From assembly GCA_019155185.1 (NCBI GenBank), contig CM032808.1:12714607-12778606 (forward strand): a stretch of DNA of 64,000 nt. The letters run 5' to 3'. This DNA comes from Beaufortia kweichowensis. Taxonomy: Eukaryota; Chordata; Actinopteri; Cypriniformes; Gastromyzontidae. Under the pieces are notes generated by a model. The model saw only the letters and a program-made list of their open reading frames with translations, was not told the origin of the DNA and searched no databases. The position numbers and the translations under genes were made by a program. How positions within the stretch are numbered: the first letter of the stretch is position 1; the number at the start of each line of letters is the position of its first letter. Shown in pieces: positions 40,170 to 53,200 of this stretch.

Positions 40170-41180
40170 ATAATAAAAAGAAAGAGAACTAAAATGAAGC
40201 TCCTTCATCCTCAGGAGGCGAGTATTCTTGTGTTTATTCTCTTTAAGAGAATTGATAAACGCTAACTGTCGTTGCGAAGAAAAGCTGTAAAAATTCTTCA
40301 CAAATGATAAATAAACGTCATTCTAGCTTAACATGTAGATGTTAAGAGATATTTTAAAGATATAAACTCCAGAAAATATGATTTATTCAACATTATCATA
40401 ACAATCTTAAGATATTTTTCAATAATTAAGTTTCATTGAATCTTCTCGTGTGTTTTGTTTACTGGTGTTTATACAAGTCAAACTTGACACCAGCAAAGCA
40501 ACTTTACACATGTGAATCAGTTTATCTCTTGCAAATATTTAGTGTTGTTATAGCGTAATGATGTATTTGCTGTAACATAATGTAAAAGAACTTGAAGGTT
40601 TTTGCTGTGAATGTTCAGAATTACTTTGTGTCAACGTCACTGCAGGTGTGTAATCAGTGTACCAGCTCTGACCACCAGATGTCACTGTTTACTCATCTAT
40701 TAGAATCCTCTTTACTGCTTCTCTTGCGAAGGTGAACAAGGTTTGCATTGATAAGCCTTATTGGATACAGACTTGATGTTTTTGTTTTGTTATATTGGTT
40801 AGAATTATGTTATGATAAATCCAAAAAGCTTAAAACCAGGAGTGTGTAATAAAATGTCTGAAATACATAAACTAGTAGAAGCAAGAATACCCAACAAATG
40901 GAGAAGAGATGACATGGCATATAGTTAATAAAAACTAGCCAGTTTAGCAAATGATGCATTTGTTTCACTTTTATCAAAGTGTTGAAGAAAGTGTTTTGTG
41001 TTTTCTGTCTTTTATTGGTTTATAATAAAATATTTAGTTTTAGGTCTTTGTAGTCACAAGGCTTCTGCAGTGATCTAGATATAAACAGAGATACTTAAAT
41101 TCAGTGTCTCTGAGGTGAGTGTCATTTTAATGCATTTCACCCGAATACAAAATACAGAATGACAGTGATAACACAGAGAG
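40170..41180. other. sar1a/ppa1 intergenic region
   Basis: No exon recognised. It contains a fragment of the dispersed repeat (40860-40935) and a weak CTCF-like sequence, CCACCAGATGTCAC, at 40672-40685. Confidence 0.45.
40860..40935 (-). repeat. Unnamed dispersed repeat, fragment (copy 4)
   Basis: AATACCCAACAAATGGAGAA matches the inverted copy at 59714-59990 and the complement of copy 1. Only the core block is retained. Confidence 0.55.
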
Positions 41181-41204
41181 CAGTTTATTTTTACTAGCAC
41201 AGTG

Positions 41205-41210
41205 TTTATT
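41205..41210 (-). terminator. ppa1: ppa1 poly(A) signal candidate
   Basis: Minus-strand AATAAA about 675 nt after the stop, with another at 41184-41189. Confidence 0.4.
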
Positions 41211-41882
41211 GTGTTATCTTTACGTGTACTGAATACACATCTACACTTCAGATGTTCACCTCCTCCCGTCTATGCACACATTTTATATATGACTTTATAC
41301 AACATATATAGTCCAGTAAAACACCTGTAATGCGTCTTTATCAGTTTATACGGGTTTTGATACATTAACAGGATCTCATAACACAAAGGTCAGAGGTCAT
41401 ATTTTATTGCCTATTTTCATGACGCTGAAACTCGCCAGACAGTTTGCTGTTGCTGTTAGATTGATGAATGGTTTCCATGGTGATGGGTGTAAAATCAAGG
41501 AAATAGCATTTTAACATAGCAACAGTTACCTGTAGTGCCACATTCAAGAATTAATCTAATCTGCTATAATTAGATGCTCTTTCACATATAGTAACACAAA
41601 TATAAATAGACCACATGAATGTGATGGTGAAAAAGCTGTTGAAATGCTTGATCTAAAACTCATAGATCAGTTCTGATCCAGAATGTACATTTACACACAC
41701 ACACACACACACATTTAATTCAAATTTTTACCTTAAGATACAGCATTCTAAACACCTAAACATGAACTTCATTCATTATTGTTTAATCAGGTAGAGAAAT
41801 CCGAGGTGTGATAGTGTCAGTTATTGATGGATTCATCTGTGCTGTAATGAAAAGTCATGTTTCTATCTCCTCTGCAGATCTT

Positions 41883-44800
41883 CTAAGACTGTTTGTAATA
41901 AAACCATTTATCAACTAGAAAGAGAAAAAGAACGGAATAGATTTATCAAATGAAATGATGTTAGTTATATGCTTGAAAATGGAAACCATAGACAAACTGT
42001 AATCAATCTTCTATTAAAGACTGCAACATTATCTCACAGAAGACTTTCTAATCTCAGTTTTATTATTTAAATGTCTGTTTATGTTTTAGTTGTGTTATTG
42101 CTGTTGTTACGATGTTGGTTTCTCACCTGTGCTGGGTATCGGCTCTGCATCACCATATGGATGTGCCTGGGAAAATCACCAGAATCACACACAAACAAAA
42201 AAGAGTTATTGTCCTAAATGTGTTTTCTTTTTTCTGCAGAAAAAACTTTCCTTTTTGGATCTTGATAGTCGTGTGTAAACATTCTTGTGTTCTCTTGTGT
42301 TCCGCAGAGGAAAGATTATCATCATGAGGGTGAGTAACTGATGACTGAATTAACTTTAAGGGCTTTTGTAGTTTTTAAACTCAGTCACAAGACAATAAAA
42401 CCCTCCTCTTACATTTCAAATCTCATTATACAATTTATGAAAGCAGTTTGAAGAGGGTGCAAACAGGTTCTTCATGTTTAAAAGTGTCTCAGTGGTCTGT
42501 GAGATTCTGTCAAGTGTCTGTGAATGATTCTGTGCTGATGTTAATCACTCACTGAATCTACGATGGCTGTAGCGTCTGTGCAGGAACACAGATACGGGCT
42601 CTCTGAGACACAGGTGTTCAGACTGCAGGATAAATTTGACACAAAACTGTATCACTGAAAAACCTCAGAACATTGCCACAGAAAATAGACCTCCTGCCTA
42701 CAGACAATGAACATGAATGAAACCTTATGGGATTGAGATCTACCCATGTAAACAAACCCAGAGGATCATCTGCTCATATCAGTAAAATACCACAGTAACT
42801 TTACTGTTTATTAGAAAACTGTAGCAATAATCTGAGCCGGACACTGATTATCAATGTGTCATATATAAAGTCACGTGACACTCGTACTGTTACTGTGCTT
42901 AACCACATTATATTTGTGTGTTGTGTTGAGCAGTGAATTTTAGCAATACTGTTTGTATTAAATGAATATATTTCACTGCCTTTGGTGTTGTATGGGATTG
43001 CAATCTTGTTTTTCTGTTCTTTTACAGTTACAATCAGCTTTATTGTCTTTACATGATCATTATTGATAATCCTCTCTCATCAGCTAGCACGCTCAGGTTA
43101 TAAAAGAGAATGTTTTTATCCTCAAGAAAATCTGTCATTAAGATACCAGACGCTTAATTTGCTTGTTAAAGCGAGCAGCAGTCACATTCACTACACGTTC
43201 ACCCTCTGTTGGAGTTTAGACACACGAACCCGCAGAAAATGTATGTATGACGCTTGGTTGTCTGTAATCTCAGTCTGTCACGTCATCATACAGTCAACAA
43301 TTCCAAACTTACTTTCAATAAACCTGTAAATGTCATTGAATATACACAAACATGTTAAATATAAATCTTTTTGACAGAATGACTGTCATCCATAGTACAG
43401 TGTAGATTAAAGTAAAGATTATACAGTGAGTGATGTCTTACCAGTTAATTTCTCCAGCATTGCTTTTCTTAGTGATCAGAGCTTTCCAAAAACCGTGAGT
43501 CTCTTTAACCGTTTTAATGGCAAAATCCTGAAGACCATAAACAAGATGAAAAAATCTGAATATAGCATTCTTGTTTCATAATAATAATGTTTAGTAGTAA
43601 TAAATTGACATTTACTGGGTATGTGATACAGTACCAGTCAATTTTAAAATTACTTTTGAAGGCAAAAGTATAATTGCATTAATTTCTTTAAATAGAAAAC
43701 TAAAATTTTATTTCAAAATATTTTTGATTCCTTGGATCAAGTAATTTTAATCAATGAATTGCTCACAAACAGCAATGTCTGACCTGTAGTTGCCATGTGA
43801 TCAGATTCTAAATAACTTCTCAAGCTGGAAACTATGAAACCGACAGCTGTTGTGAAGCGCTCATAGCTTTACACTAATTCTTTTTCTATGTAATGTGAAG
43901 TCTTTGTGATGTGTACTGGCCATTCTCAGATCTGACTTTATTATATCGGCTTTATTATAACTATTTTCACAATGAACATGCTTGAGTTCTCTTAAGTTCC
44001 AGGCAAGAGAAAAAACATCATTATGTGATATCAGGGAAAGTCATTATTCAAATGTCATCTCCTATTTTTCAATTAAACAGCACAAACTCTTTTTACCTTG
44101 TTTTTAAATTCACCGTGGAAGGCAAATTGGTTTTCTGGCTTCCCGTCAGGCACTTTATACATTCTGAACCAATCAAGTGTGGCCTCCAGATAGCCAGGTT
44201 TGACTCTGCGGACATCATCGATATCTGTGAAAATGACACAGAGCGAGTGAAGAAAACATCTCAAAGTTTAACATCATTTCAGTAATGAACTCAACATGTA
44301 AAGGTGTCAAACCGTTAAAGTCTTTGGCCTGTGGGTCTTCAACATTTATTACAATAACCTTCCAGTCGGTTTCTCCTTCATCAATTAACGCCAAAGTTCC
44401 CAGCACCTTTACACGAATGATTTCACCACGAGAACAAACCTGCAGACAAACACATGATGGAATTATTTTATTTTTGAGTTTTAAAAAAAACAAAAGGAAT
44501 TGTGAAAGTAACTCATTCATTTGCATTTAATTGTTATTTAAAATCTGGTTGAAAGAGCAAATCTCACTTAACGAAATCGCTTTAATTGCACGAGTAAAGA
44601 AAAGTCAAATCCTCAAAGAGAAAATCGTTTTTGTTTAAAAAGAATAAACCTTTTTTGGAAATTGTAATGCTTTCAGTATTAAAGATGTCATCCTTGTAAC
44701 TATTAAGTTATTTATGTGTGTGTGCGAGTGTATATAAATGTGAGCAATAGTGTGTGATTGTGTAGAAATGTGTGTGCACTTGTGTGTTTGTGTGAACAGG

Positions 44801-47800
44801 TATGAACATACAGTATGTGCTCATCAGTTAGTTTGAGTTTGAGCCGTTTATGGAATGAAATTTTCCTTTTAGAGTTCAACATCAACATGTAAATTAAAAC
44901 AAAAATGAATTTAAATCGTAGAGGTTAGATGATAATCATAACTCATAGGTCAACTGTATGTAAGTTTAACTCATAGCTCATCATATCAGCACATGTAATC
45001 AATACAGAATCCTGCAGGTTTATTCATGTATTCCCTATAACCCCTGTATAGTCCCTATATGATTGTTTCATATTTGAAATATGTCTATACCTTATCTCCA
45101 ATGTCACAGATGTCTATAGGATCATTGTCCCCACAGCAGTTTGTGTCTCCATCTCTGTGTCCTGGATCTTCCCACGTCTGAGAAAGAGAAAACACGAGCC
45201 ATTCATTCCTGTTAAAGTTCTGAGTGTGTGATTTAAATGAAAGCAGAGAGTTCCAAAAATGTTTTAATTTTTGTTGGCAGATGAAATATGCATAAAATTT
45301 GACATTTGAGCTTCTTCAGGCATGAAAATACAGGCGCTGGGTTTAATTTCCACACCGGAGTACTTGAATTTTCATGCATCACTTCTAAAAGACTGAATAA
45401 ATCATTAGACCTGAGGGATCGCTCCATAGTTCCAGATGTATCCTTTATGAGGAAAGATGTTACTAACATAACGCAGATTCCCTTTCTTTATGTCCTGCTT
45501 CAGTGGATTAAGAGCATCTTTAGTTGCGATCTAAATAAGAAATGAAGGAAGAAAACTTCAGAAGCTAATAGCAGAAGCAGATAACTCTCTTATAATTCAC
45601 ACACTGTGATTGAGATCTACTTTCATCAGCCTTTATATCACATACATCAGGATTATTTATCTGCAAGACTAAATGTATTCATTTATTGTAATGAATTCAT
45701 AGCAGTTGAGAGTGTTCAGAGTGTTACAGCCGTCATGTATATGAGCTTTAAATCATATTTTAGATGTTTTCCTCATTTATAAAATTATAACTTGCTTACT
45801 GTAGATATTCTTCATAAAATTCTCTTTTTAAAGACAAGTGTTTTCATGATGGTACACTAACAAAACAATCAAATATTCTGTAAATATTATACTCAAATAA
45901 TATATTAATATTAATATCAAACACAAAATTAAAGATGTTTAGTTTGTCACGATAACAAGAATTTCACACTTATTAAAGCCATAAAAAATGCGTCTTACAA
46001 CTTTCATTATATGTAATACTGTGTGGATTTAAACATGCCATTAAAGAACCATTTTTGAAGTAGAAAAATGTTGTTTAGACTATTAACAATGTTGTTTTTA
46101 GAACCTTTGAAGTAAACGTTTTTTGGGGATTTAAAACTGATTCTTCTATGGCATCACGTTTTAAAGCAGCTTTATTTGTAAGAGTGTAGAGTTGGATTTG
46201 TGTTCTTCTGCTTTAGTTTTCTGACTGAGACAGTAATGCTTTCATCTGTCATCTGTGTCTCTTTTACAGTATGAGATAAAACTGAGTGTAAGAGGTCTTT
46301 TAAAAGAGAGATCTGTGACACTAAGATTGACAGTTCTTCTGTCCGTCAGAGTTCCTGTAGTGTTCTTATACAGACATTATATTCACTTTACTTCATGATC
46401 ATTCATACAGTTCTTTCATTCACTTCAGATAATTAAATAAATGTAATATGCTTTTATATATCATGCTTTTATATTTCTCATCTGTTCCTTTAGGAATTAT
46501 TTTCTTTCATTTATATTATGTATTTCAGGTGTGTGTGTTTAGTACTTACAGAGATTTGTGTTGAATGATATTGGTTATGATATAACATCTAGCAGAATCT
46601 TACCTCCATTTTTGCATTTGTCCATCTAGGAACCTCAATGACAGCATGAAAGATGTTCTGAAAAAATGAAAGACTTAGTGTAGGTAAACACTACACACTG
46701 TTTTCATATGGGATATATACTCAAAAGATTAAACACATGTATGCCATTTATTTCTGATACATAACATATTTTATAAAATGTGACCCTGCCTGTGAAAACC
46801 CAGCTAAAGTAATACATAAAATCATCCTACAAAATGTAAAGAACATTCTGTAAAAATATAACCTTAATATCTTAATAACCTTAACAATGTTACAATGTAA
46901 AGTAATGACATGTCAAAGATCATAGCGAAAATCATAGCGATATTTATATGTGAAATCAAACTTTGATGCTTTAATGTGGTGTACTCCATCATTACTCTCC
47001 ATCACTAAGTTTTTATTTAATCATCTAATGTGCTGTTTAAAATAACCACAAAATTAAAGTTAGGATCTGTTTGTAATTGCTGAAAATTATACATTTGATT
47101 GAAAACTTAAATTAACATGCACAACAGCATGTCTGTGTTTTATCAAGCTTTTATCATGTTCTCATGAGAGTAAACGTGTTGTTAATCAGTCTGAAAGCTG
47201 ATGTTTGATGCAGTCGTGTATATCCATCTGAACTTCACAGACAGTCTGAAGTATTTATACTTAAGTGAAGTGAAATGAATCGGGACACAGTGTTATACAC
47301 AAGATAATTTACTGTTAATCTTCACTATATCTGAAGAGTTCATCTAGAGTCGCCACTAAAAAGTCCAGAACAGAAATATAATGAAATGTGTTTCTGTCAG
47401 TCTGAATTTCTCTGAACAGAATGTGCCGTTTGCTTTTAGTATTTGAGCTGATGTTTCTATTGTTGTGTTATTAAACATGTCCTCTGAGCCTCTATGTTCT
47501 GCTCTGCACATGAAGAGAACTTTTATTAATGTCAGTATGGCCCAAACAATGATTATTAGGAGAGAGAAATAAACAGAATAGTTCTCTTCTCCACCTTGTG
47601 AAGAAAAGCATTGGTTATATCTTTATATAGACCATCTTTATGTTTTAATCTCTGAAGTTCATTTCTGTCTGTTGCTCGTCTATAATACCCAGAGTTTCCT
47701 GAAGATTGAGGTCAGGTAAGGCAAACCCACACACTCTTTAAAGAAATACTCTCAAAGGATAAATCTGTAACCCGTAGAAAAAATAAATAGCCTGTAATGC

Positions 47801-48801
47801 TGCAGAAAGATGAATCATTTTGATCATTTTTTATGTATTAGTTTTTGTAGCATCTTTCATGTAAATTTCCAAGACTAGAATATCTGAGTTGACCGTCCAT
47901 GTGTTTGTCTTTTCAAAGTAAATGTAAACAGATGATTGAGAAGTTTCAACTGATTGAGTGTGATATCTGCTTTCAATCAACAGATAATATTTCATACCTG
48001 CGTCTCATCAGCGTAGATGGGGATGTCATGGAATGGAGAGATGTATTTTCCCTCTGCGTTTTCTGTCAGGACAAAATAATGACATGATTTTTACTCTTCC
48101 ATTAATGTTGCTGTAATAGTCTGAGATAAAAGAAATTCACTCTGTGATGTTCACAATGATATGGTTGACATATGATCACAAGACAGAGCTGCAAACATCA
48201 CTATGTTAACAAATTCATCAAAAACATCGTTTTATACTTTTAGTATATACTTTTCTCTCAGTGGCACATTTGATCACTTAGCAACAGTAGTTTATATCCA
48301 CCTGTTACTGTCATCTACAGATGGTCATCATCGTGTGTGCTCTTAAAAACGATCTTGAATATTTTGTTGCACAAGTGTAAAGAAAACAAACAAATCAGTG
48401 AAATTCTTGATATGAGCAATTCTATGCAAATGTCTTCATCAAGGTTTTCATCATCCTGATTCATCATCAGATGTCAATATTTGCTGGTTAAAATACTCAT
48501 TTGAGGTTTCTCTCAAAGTTTGAAAGCATTTGTCAATGTTTAAATCATGTTTTGTTTATAGTCAGGTAAAGTGCTTTTTTTAAGAAAAAACAGTCCATAT
48601 TCCTCACAACACAAGAAAATTGATATATTATGTTCTTGGAAGAGTGATCTCTTCTTCATTTGATGGTTATTACTTTTGGTTTGTGCATTTTAATTCTTTA
48701 GTAAAATATAAAGATGATTTAATATATTGGAGAGACTTACTGAAGTAAACTCTGTAGTCGTGTGTGTTTTCCTGTCCTCTTTCTTCAGTGCTGAAGCTCA
48801 T
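41883..48801 (-). CDS. ppa1: Inorganic pyrophosphatase 1
   Basis: Soluble Mg-dependent enzyme that hydrolyses pyrophosphate and so pulls biosynthetic reactions forward. Eleven coding exons: 48801-48741, 48062-47998, 46657-46604, 45530-45411, 45177-45091, 44439-44313, 44224-44097, 43527-43442, 42622-42553, 42166-42127, 41914-41883; total 870 nt (289 residues, the same as human). The family I metal site is seen as CCGDNDPIDICDIG, matching the PPase signature. Other conserved parts are YISPFHDIPIYAD, GYIWNYGAIPQTWEDPGH, IDEGETDWKVI and RRVKPGYLEATLDWFR. The C-terminus diverges from human but ends in VDKWFYYKQS (human VDKWFHHQKN) and is split over three small exons. The cytosolic paralogue is preferred over mitochondrial PPA2 because no targeting peptide is seen and synteny agrees. 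Confidence 0.95.
42225..42360. mobile_element. Decayed Angel-like fragment
   Basis: In ppa1 intron 9. TTGTGTTCCGCAGAGGAAAG and ATCATGAGGGTGAGTAACTG resemble one Angel arm; the partner arm is badly eroded. Confidence 0.5.
46045..46195. mobile_element. Small TIR element, copy A
   Basis: In ppa1 intron 3. AAAGAACCATTTTTGAAGTA and AAAGCAGCTTTATTTGTAAG match the internal and terminal parts of the copy at 52837-53002. Confidence 0.55.
48400..48735 (+). repeat. Unnamed dispersed repeat, copy 2
   Basis: In ppa1 intron 1. It has the same ordered blocks as copy 1 and ends with GATTTAATATATTGG only a few bases from the ppa1 exon 1 donor at 48740. Confidence 0.7.
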
Positions 48802-48849
48802 ATTGACAGATATTCCTGCTGTGTTTAGTTCTGTGAGCTGCTACTGTCT

Positions 48850-50150
48850 ACTGTGAGTTATCACCTGTACACACACATACACGAGTGTTGAAAAGCACTT
48901 AAGACAATAATCTGATCTTTATCTGGTCAGGTGGATATGAGACAGAGAATCAGTTTGGTACATCTGTCTGTTGTAGTTTTTTTTTTACATATGGGTTTCC
49001 TTTGAGTTTGATGTACTGTGTGTCAGATTATATCTGAGCGTTCTGTGTGTTTTTCTGTCTGCAGTTCTGTATACTGACGGCTGATCAGGGTGTGAAATGA
49101 TGAAGTCGTGAGGTCTGCAGGTGAACAGACGGCTGTCGGGTGTTAAATCTTTCATGGGCTGGATTATCTCGAGTACTCTGAATACAGTCAGACTGTTGGA
49201 TAAGGTGATTATTGATGTCATTTTTAACCTCCTCACATTATATATAGTAACACAGAGAAGTTTCTCTGAATGTGTCTGAAATGTATTCATCTTTTATTTT
49301 GGTGTGAAATAACCTGGACATGTTATCATTAGGGATTTTTTGTACTTTTTATACAGAGAATGCAACATCTTACATCATGTTGAGGAAGTTGACGGTTACA
49401 GTATCATTGTGTAACAGCTCTTGGTTTATTGTCTTTAGTTACTTGTTACTTGTTTTAAAGCATAAACATGAAACAGCGTTTGTGCTGTATTTCAAAGTAA
49501 AACAGAATATTTGATTAAAGTCATTTCCTCTGATGTGACACTGATAAACACACTACTACACATTAAGTATGTTATTTAATGCTTGTGTTTTTTCAGTGTG
49601 ATCTCAGTGTGAAGTAAAAAATGACTGTGACGTCAACATACATTACACAAAATCATCATTATGTGATTCAGGTGAGAGACCGAGGCAAGTTGTCACTGTA
49701 TGTTTGAAGCCCAAAAGTTACTTTTAGTTACACTTGATGAATGAATATTTCTTATTTACTTGTTTTTAGTACAAGACATCAGTTTATAAAACTTGTTGTC
49801 ATGTGCAACGTTGACATTTACAAATGAAGGAGCAACAAGACACTTCACGAAATGAACTGTAATTGTTTAAAACAATATTTTACATAAACAACACTAGACT
49901 ATAGAGGTACAAATAAGAGCAAAACGACTACAAAATAATAATAAAATAAAGCAAACAAACTCGAGTTTCAATTACAATACATTCACAGTTTTTCTTATGT
50001 ACAGTATCATGCAGTATGATCTTCAGACTGAAATTACATGAAAATGTTTTTTTGTGTTACAGCTGTGAGTCACGATTTAACACTCAACGTGCATTTAATT
50101 TTTTTGTTGTTCTTTTGTGTGCTTGTGTAAGCTTGTCTTTCTGGCAAAAC
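48850..50150. other. ppa1/npffr1 intergenic region
   Basis: The first part should hold the ppa1 promoter and leader, with no TATA box or CpG island recognised. The rest is AT-rich without features. Confidence 0.4.
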
Positions 50151-50154
50151 ATGC

Positions 50155-50160
50155 TTTATT
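50155..50160 (-). terminator. npffr1: npffr1 poly(A) signal
   Basis: Minus-strand AATAAA about 120 nt after the stop codon. Confidence 0.5.
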
Positions 50161-50278
50161 AAATAAAGACAGAATCTTTATCTTTTGCATTTCACAGAAG
50201 AAAGAAAATCAAACGATTTCACATGATTTATGTTTTTGTGTGTTGTTTTGAAGGGGCGTGATGATTAAAACAGTCTCT

Positions 50279-53200
50279 TCAGTCCAGATCCTCTAGCACT
50301 AACTCATCACACTGATCTCTGTTACAGAAATCTCTCCCGCCGTTACCCGCCGCCCTCGCCCGCTCTCTGTCAGCAAACACCCGGTTGTGTTTCCACGTGC
50401 CTGTGCGTCTGGGTTTGGGCGGTACCTCCACCAGACAAACCCCGAACTTAAACGCCGCCTGAAAGCCCCGACGGAAGTTCTCATTGAAGTAGCCGTACAC
50501 GATGGGGTTAACGCTGCTGTTGAAGAAGGCCAGCCAGTGAGCAAACGGAAAGACGTAGACGGCCACCAGATCCAGCTGAGTGGCCGTCAGATTCCCGTAA
50601 TCCGTCAACATGATGACGATCCACAGAGGAAGCCAAGACACGGTGAAGAGCAAAGCCACCATCAGTAACATGTTCACCACCCTCAGTTTCCTACGGTAAA
50701 CCCGACGGCTCTCCTCCTCGGCGTGCGCGTCACGGATGGAGGCGGGCGATTTGACCAGCTTGACGGCGACGCGCGTGTACATGATGACGATGAGAGCGAC
50801 GGGTGCCAGGTAAATGTGTGAGAAGAGGACGGTGGTGTAGATTTTCCTCATGCTGCGGTCAGGCCACGCCTCCCAGCAGGTGTACAGAGGATACGTCACC
50901 TTGTCCTGATCCACCATGATGTGCTGGAGGTCCCGGGAGACCGTCAGGGTGATGGCGGACGGACACATGATGGCCACGGCCAGAGCCCAGATGAAGGCGA
51001 TGGTGATGATGGCCTGACGCTGAGTCAACTTCTGCTGAAACGGATAGACGATACAGCGAAACCTAAAAGAAAGACATCAACACAGAGGTGTGAATGTTCT
51101 TTCAGATCTTTAAAAGATCCTGAATCACTTTTAAAAGCCTGATAAAGTGGTTTCACATCTGTCATCATGACAGCTGAATTGATGATGAATATCACCTGAC
51201 TGATCTCTAGCTTGTTATGTATGACTTTCTGCCATGAAACACAAAAGAAACCATCTGAGGAAAACTAAAGCTGTAAACCTCGGGAAATAACAGAAATAAT
51301 ATTCTGCAATTCTGTTTCTTTGAAGAAAGTCAGTGTTAGAATGACACAAAAGTTTGTTGTAAATTATGACAGAATTTTACATTCTAGGTTTACTAGAATA
51401 AAGTAAAGCTCAATGTTGCATTTGACAAAAATGCTAAATGCATACATGTACAGTCATTGTACAGTCACACAAAGATGTGAAGAACATCAGGTTTACATGC
51501 AGTGCTGCTTACAGTAAAGTATTATAGTGTGATGAATGTTTAATGTTTGTTCTGTAGATGTTGCTGATCATTTCATGTGAATATCAGAAGTGTTATTGAC
51601 CTCTCGACTGCGATGGCCACCAGTGTGAAGACAGACGCTGAGACTGAAGCTCCCTGAACCAGACCGCTCATCTTACAGATCACAACATCAAACGGCCAAC
51701 CTGAACCACACGTCACACATACACAAAGACAGAAGAGATTATAACATAACTAGCAAAAAATAGTTTTTTCATGTTTTCATTTTAAGAACAAAATCAAAAG
51801 TGTGTATGTGTTCAAAATATGCACTTAATCAGGTGTTTAATCATCAGGCAATATCAAAGACAGCTATCATCCTGAAGATCATCTGCATGTCACCTAATCA
51901 TCCTAAAGATTCTGGTGAGTCTCAAAAATGTTGTATATTTTGTTGCTGTTAATAACAAAATGACGTCTGCATATCACACATGTATGTTTTTTTGTCAGAA
52001 CTGTTACTGTAAGAGTTTCAAACCAATAAAAACATTTGTAATAAATATTTGACATGACAGTTTACATTATTTCTTGATCAAGTAATTATTCACAAGTGTA
52101 CTCTCATTTTCATGTAATTGGTTAATAAATGTAATCGGTTAAACTGAATTAGTGAGATTATTTGTTTTGAATGATATACTGTGTGGTTTGTTATGTATGT
52201 TACAGCTGTATTTATATTCACAAACATCAGATGTCATATGGTTCATTTACACAACACATCTGTTCAAGGTTTGTTGCAAATGCTGAACAAGAAATCTGAC
52301 TTTTATGACATCACACATACAAATGAGATCTGCATTTATGTTTCAAATGATAACAACAATAACAATGTACCTGTGATGAGGTTATCCACCAGCGTGATGG
52401 GCAGACAGAAGATTCCCACTAACACGTCACTGATGGCCAGATTCAGTATGAAGATGTTTGTGACGGTTCTCATCTGTCTGTTTTTCAGCACAATAAAACA
52501 CACCAGGATGTTTCCCACCATACACAGCGAGAAGATGAGAATATACGCCAGAATAAAGACGGTGGCCACCACCACAGAATGCTGATAGTACGGTAAGAAA
52601 GTGATGTTACTGCTGTCGTTGAAGAGCACGCTGTGGTTAGAACTCATGTTCTCCATATAAAACACATTGACATCCATTGTTGAAAGAGCTGTCAGATCAA
52701 AAACACAGAACAGCAGTGAATAAGAGTTTGGAAAATGGTACAACAACAAGAGAAACGGTGCTGATGTCATAGAGACATTCTGCAGAATATGATCTTAATA
52801 TAGATTTTCTAACGTATTACTTGAGCATATACTTTTAAAAAATAAAGGTGCTTCTTGATGATATAGAAGAACCATTTTTGCATAAAGAAGCTGAAACATC
52901 CAAAGCATTTTCTGTTTTATTAAAGCTTCTTTATAGTGGAAAAAGCTTGTGATGTTTTTTTTATAGCATCACTGAAAAACCTTTTGAAGCAGCTTTATTT
53001 TAAAGATTATACTGTGTGTTGGGATTTAAAGGTTTTCATGGAGCAAAATCTTAAATAATGCTCTTCCACATGTTGTTGTTGTTGTGTTTCATTAGTGTTT
53101 AAGATAAGCTGAGCAAGAGATTTCTCTGGGGGAGATGAACAGAATTCACCCTCATGTCTCTCTTGTTTTTTCTTTATATTATTTAATCTCAGTTTAGATA

